This document shows, in pieces, positions 5,815 to 8,885 of a stretch of 8,885 nucleotides of DNA. The stretch covers positions 1-8,885 of the forward strand of contig CAMDMO010000064.1 in NCBI GenBank assembly GCA_945902255.1, in the 5' to 3' direction. The translations under genes were made by a program, and so were the position numbers. Under the pieces are notes generated by a model. It had not been told where the DNA came from. It saw nothing but the letters and a program-made list of their open reading frames with translations, and did no database searches. Origin of the DNA: Rickettsia typhi. Lineage in GTDB: Bacteria > Pseudomonadota > Alphaproteobacteria > Rickettsiales > UBA1997. How positions within the stretch are numbered: the first letter of the stretch is position 1; the number at the start of each line of letters is the position of its first letter.

Positions 5815-8250
5815 ATGAATAAAACCATAAAAGGACTATTTGCAGCCGGATTATTTTTAGCATTTATTCTGATCGCTTTTGGAATGTTTGTTTTTAAAAG
5901 ATATAGTGAAAACTTGCCAGATTATGAGCAATTAAAAAACTATAATCCAATGATCACTACTCGCATCTACTCTTCAGATGGATCTTTGATTAGTGAATTT
6001 TCAAAAGAAAAAAGAATTTTCGTTCCAATCAATGCAATTCCTAAAAATTTAATTAACGCTTTTCTTGCTGCCGAAGACGCTAATTTTTATAAACATTCTG
6101 GAATTGACCCAATCGCAATTTTTCGCACTTCAATACAAAATATGTTTGCGGTTTTAAAAGGCGATCCTGCACTTGGTGGCGCTTCAACCATTACTCAACA
6201 GGTGGTAAAAAACTTTTTATTAACTAAAGAAAAAACTTTTCAACGCAAAATAAAAGAAGCGATTTTAGCTTTTCGCATGACTGAAAATTTTTCAAAAGAT
6301 CAAATTTTAGAATTATATTTAAATCAAATTTACCTTGGATCCGGATCATATGGCGTAGCTGCGGCAGCACAAGTTTATTTTAATAAGTCGGTTGATGAAT
6401 TATCTATAGAAGAAGATGCATTACTTGCAACCCTACCAAAAGCTCCTTCAAAACTTGATCCTCGCAAAAATATCGAAAAAGCAAAATGGCGCAGAGACTG
6501 GGTTATTAAACGCATGATTGAAGAAAATTTTATCACTCAAGCTGAAGGTGATAAAGCAATGGAAAATCCTATTATTTTAAAAATACAAGATTTTGACGAA
6601 ACAACTAAAGCTAGCTTTTTTTCTGATAGTGTAAAAAAAGAATTAACTGAACTTTATGGCTCAGATAGTGTTTTTGAAAATGGCATCGTGGTTCGCACCA
6701 CACTTGATCCACACTTGCAAAAACTTGCCGCTATTGCCTTTGAAAATGGTGTTGAAGAATATGATCAAAAACATGGCTATCGTGGTCCAATCGCTAAAAT
6801 TGATGCTAATGGAAACTGGAAAGAAGAGCTATCAAAATTAGATGTAAAAAAACTTTATAAAGAATCATGGCATAAAGCCGTAGTTCTTTCTTTAGCAAAA
6901 GATATTGCAACAATTGGCCTTGAAAATGGCGAACTTGGATCAATTGAATTTTCTTCGCTAAAATGGGCAAAAAAATATATTAGCACCGACGCTAGAGGCC
7001 CAGTGCCAAAAAAGATTTCCGAAGTTCTTGCAGTTGGTAATGTTATTTTAGTAGAAAAATCCAACAAAGGAGAAATTTATTTTCTGCGCCAAATTCCAGA
7101 AGTTAATGGAGCATTTTTAGTAATGGATCCACATAGCGGCAGAATTCTTGCAATGATGGGAGGATATGTAGATTCACCAAATCAATTTAATCGAGCCACT
7201 CAAGCAATGCGCCAACCTGGATCAACCATGAAAACTTTTGGATATATTGCCGCTCTTGAAAATGGCATGACTCCAGCAAGTATAGTAATGGATGAAGAAA
7301 TTTCTCTCAACCAAGGCTCTGACCTTCCTCCATATAAACCAAGCAATTATTCTGGTGAATTTTACGGACCAACCACTCTTCGCACCGGGCTTGAAGTATC
7401 GCGAAATGTTACAACCGTTAGAATGGCTGATCAAGTTGGTTTAGATAAGGTTGTGGATGTAGTAAAAAAATTCGGTATTAATGATAAGCCTCAAAAAATT
7501 TATTCACTGGTTTTAGGATCAACCGAAACCACAATGACTCGCCTAGTTACGGCTTATTCAATGATGGTTAATGGTGGTAAAAAAATTACTCCCGCATTAA
7601 TTGAAAAAATTCAAGATCGTAATGGCGCAACTATTTATCGTCGCGATAAAAGAGAGTGCAGAAACTGCGTCTTTACCGACTCAAATAGAGGTGCAGATCA
7701 AATTCCTATGCCAAGCTTAGATGACAGTAAAGAACAAATTACAGATCCTGCTACGGCATATCAAATTACATCAATGCTTCAAGGTGTTGTTGAAAGAGGA
7801 ACTGCGGCACGCGCCAAATCAATTGGAAAAATTATTGGTGGTAAAACTGGAACAACTAACAACTCTTACGATTCTTGGTTTGTTGGATTTTCCCCTGACT
7901 TAGTTGCTGCGGTTTATATTGGATTCGATAATCCAAAAAGCTTGGGATCTGAAGAAACCGGCGCTTCCGTAGCCTTGCCAGTTTTTATAAATTTCATGAA
8001 AGAGGCTTTAAAAAACACTCCATCCACACCTTTTAGAGTTCCTAATTCAGTAAAATTTGTAAAAATTGACCGCACCACCGGCAAGCTCCCTACCCCACAA
8101 ACGCCAAAAGAACATATTTTCTTTGAAGCTTTTAAGTTAAATGACACGGTTGATGAATCTGATTTAGAAGATGAAGATAAAATGAATGAAGAAAAGCCAA
8201 ATGAATTTGATGACAAACCTTCAGATTCTGACCCTACGGGGATTTATTAA
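5815..8250 (+). CDS. mrcA: Penicillin-binding protein 1A, bifunctional transglycosylase/transpeptidase
   Basis: This class A PBP polymerises lipid II into glycan strands and crosslinks their peptides. A single N-terminal membrane anchor (about residues 7–28) places the rest in the periplasm. The GT51 glycosyltransferase domain (about 55–235) shows AAEDANFYKH with catalytic Glu87, GGASTITQQ (121–129), RKIKEAILA with Glu148, and LYLNQIYLGSGSYG. A PCB/OB-type segment occupies about 295–420. The transpeptidase domain (about 425–745) has the three active-site motifs: S470-TMK (SxxK), S529-RN (SxN) and K677-TG (KTGTTN). A short CxxC (Cys615, Cys618; RECRNC) sits before the conserved ITDPATAYQITSML segment, in an insertion that I recall from alphaproteobacterial PBP1A proteins. 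The C-terminus ends in an acidic, probably disordered tail (about 776–811). At 811 aa the length is normal. It is the second gene of the amiC operon. Confidence 0.97.
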   Translation: MNKTIKGLFAAGLFLAFILIAFGMFVFKRYSENLPDYEQLKNYNPMITTRIYSSDGSLISEFSKEKRIFVPINAIPKNLINAFLAAEDANFYKHSGIDPIAIFRTSIQNMFAVLKGDPALGGASTITQQVVKNFLLTKEKTFQRKIKEAILAFRMTENFSKDQILELYLNQIYLGSGSYGVAAAAQVYFNKSVDELSIEEDALLATLPKAPSKLDPRKNIEKAKWRRDWVIKRMIEENFITQAEGDKAMENPIILKIQDFDETTKASFFSDSVKKELTELYGSDSVFENGIVVRTTLDPHLQKLAAIAFENGVEEYDQKHGYRGPIAKIDANGNWKEELSKLDVKKLYKESWHKAVVLSLAKDIATIGLENGELGSIEFSSLKWAKKYISTDARGPVPKKISEVLAVGNVILVEKSNKGEIYFLRQIPEVNGAFLVMDPHSGRILAMMGGYVDSPNQFNRATQAMRQPGSTMKTFGYIAALENGMTPASIVMDEEISLNQGSDLPPYKPSNYSGEFYGPTTLRTGLEVSRNVTTVRMADQVGLDKVVDVVKKFGINDKPQKIYSLVLGSTETTMTRLVTAYSMMVNGGKKITPALIEKIQDRNGATIYRRDKRECRNCVFTDSNRGADQIPMPSLDDSKEQITDPATAYQITSMLQGVVERGTAARAKSIGKIIGGKTGTTNNSYDSWFVGFSPDLVAAVYIGFDNPKSLGSEETGASVALPVFINFMKEALKNTPSTPFRVPNSVKFVKIDRTTGKLPTPQTPKEHIFFEAFKLNDTVDESDLEDEDKMNEEKPNEFDDKPSDSDPTGIY

Positions 8251-8269
8251 CGACATATAACAATTTTAA

Positions 8270-8512
8270 ATGTCCGGCATAATATCTTTTTTCATCATCT
8301 TATCAATCATAATAATATCGATAAGGTTCTTTATCGCTCAAAATTCTTATGAAAAAATCTTAAGCTTTTATTTCATTTTCACTAATATAATTATTTTAAT
8401 AATGATCAACTCAGTGGCTAGTTTTGACGCCATTTTAGACATTATTATAATCTTATTTTTACTCAAACTAGTGGCAGTGCTTTTTCTTTTATTTAATCGC
8501 AAAAAGATCTAA
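8270..8512 (+). CDS. mrpF: Small membrane protein, MrpF/MnhF-like antiporter subunit
   Basis: This 80-aa protein has three predicted membrane helices (about residues 3–22, 30–50 and 55–76) and a basic end NRKKI. It has the length, topology and broad pattern of MrpF/MnhF, a small subunit of the multi-subunit cation/proton antiporter. An R…YEKILSF loop follows the first helix, and DAILDIIIILFLLKLVAVLF resembles the family's last helix. The charged residue usual in the second conserved block (…VVALD…) appears to be replaced, so it is divergent. The call is strengthened by the MrpG-like gene 3 bases downstream, the same order as the end of mrp operons. It starts 19 bases after mrcA with no Shine-Dalgarno. 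The alternative is a small membrane protein of unknown role. Confidence 0.6.
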   Translation: MSGIISFFIILSIIIISIRFFIAQNSYEKILSFYFIFTNIIILIMINSVASFDAILDIIIILFLLKLVAVLFLLFNRKKI

Positions 8513-8515
8513 AAA

Positions 8516-8815
8516 ATGAATTTATTTATTTTATTTTTGGCAATTTTAGCCTCTTTACTTCTATTGGCGTCAGCGATTGCTTTTTTAAAATCGAGGGATG
8601 TTTTTACTATGACTCACATAGTCATAATTTCTAACTGCTATATCATTCCTTTGCTGCTTTTAATCGTGGAAATTGAAAGATTTTCTTGGCTATCTTTTGC
8701 AAAAATTATTTCTTTAATTATTTTAAATTTAGTTGTAGCAATTCTTTTGTGCCATGCAATTGTAAGGCGGGCGATGATTAATAAGATTGTTCCAGACGCA
8801 CAAATATCTAAATAA
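8516..8815 (+). CDS. mrpG: Small membrane protein, MrpG/MnhG-like antiporter subunit
   Basis: This 99-aa protein has three hydrophobic segments (about residues 3–25, 33–53 and 60–83) and a hydrophilic tail. The stretch LASAIAFLKSRDVFTMTHIV matches the MrpG/MnhG hallmark, in which a first helix ends in a short 'RLPDfytRmHaat' loop; here the Asp and His are kept in RDVFTMTH. The last helix ends in HAIVRRAMI, like the 'aHalaRAa' end of the family. Mrp antiporters exchange Na+ or K+ for protons across the inner membrane and need the large A and D subunits, which are not in this window. The ATG lies 3 bases past the mrpF stop. A repeat hairpin follows after about 45 bases, which suggests that the operon may end here. 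Confidence 0.65.
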   Translation: MNLFILFLAILASLLLLASAIAFLKSRDVFTMTHIVIISNCYIIPLLLLIVEIERFSWLSFAKIISLIILNLVVAILLCHAIVRRAMINKIVPDAQISK

Positions 8816-8848
8816 CACTAATTACATTCTTTCTTAGGCGGTCATCAT

Positions 8849-8885
8849 TCTTTTGGTTGTCACCCCGTCGCATGACGGGGTCTAT
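8849..8885. repeat. Further copy of the GTCACCCCGTC palindromic repeat, cut by the window edge
   Basis: ATTCTTTTGGTTGTCACC followed by CCGTCGCATGACGGGGTCTAT matches the inner half of the 4235–4446 arms almost base for base (GCATG for GAATG, CTAT for CCAT). It contains the same 8-bp stem, ACCCCGTC/GACGGGGT. It lies about 45 bases after the last gene of the amiC operon and could act as a 3' transcript hairpin. Whether a second inverted arm follows cannot be seen. Confidence 0.8.

Noticed and set aside
5815..8250. CxxC at residues 615–618 of PBP1A as a novel metal site
   Set aside because: A Cys-containing insertion before the conserved DPATAYQITSML segment is, as I recall, found in alphaproteobacterial PBP1A proteins, and there is no second Cys pair nearby.

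Overview
The window is AT-rich (roughly 70% A+T by eye). It looks like chromosomal DNA of an alphaproteobacterium, most plausibly a host-associated, Rickettsiales-like lineage. The grounds are the alphaproteobacterial-type AmiC–PBP1A pair, strong A/T bias at wobble positions, near-absence of Shine-Dalgarno sequences, and palindromic repeats in the gene gaps. The lineage is inferred from style and gene content, not from a database match.

Layout. On the minus strand, read right to left, lie glmS (3982→2141), an unrecognised very acidic protein (2116→1469) and the 5' three quarters of dnaB (1128→ beyond the left edge). The 340-base gap between the acidic protein and dnaB holds two back-to-back palindromic repeat elements; one has the form of a rho-independent terminator for the glmS unit. 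A 606-base divergent gap (3983–4588) follows. It holds a 212-base inverted-repeat element and, beside it, an unidentified stretch able to form two hairpins. On the plus strand runs a compact operon: amiC (4589–5812), mrcA (5815–8250), mrpF-like (8270–8512) and mrpG-like (8516–8815), with gaps of 2, 19 and 3 bases. The window ends inside another copy of the 'GTCACCCCGTC' repeat.

How the genes fit together. GlmS makes glucosamine-6-phosphate, the entry point to UDP-GlcNAc and so to peptidoglycan and lipid A. MrcA polymerises and crosslinks peptidoglycan, and AmiC cleaves it at the septum, so both sides of the divergent gap serve the cell wall. The MrpF/G-like proteins are small membrane subunits of a cation/proton antiporter whose large subunits are not in view. 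DnaB is the replicative helicase.

Most genes here are ordinary housekeeping genes. The less expected material is the layered palindromic repeats (two families), the acidic protein with a basic-aromatic tail, the possible structured RNA near 4117–4230, and the attachment of mrpFG to a wall-synthesis operon. I saw no transposase, CRISPR array, tRNA or rRNA, and no clear sign of a wholly new system.
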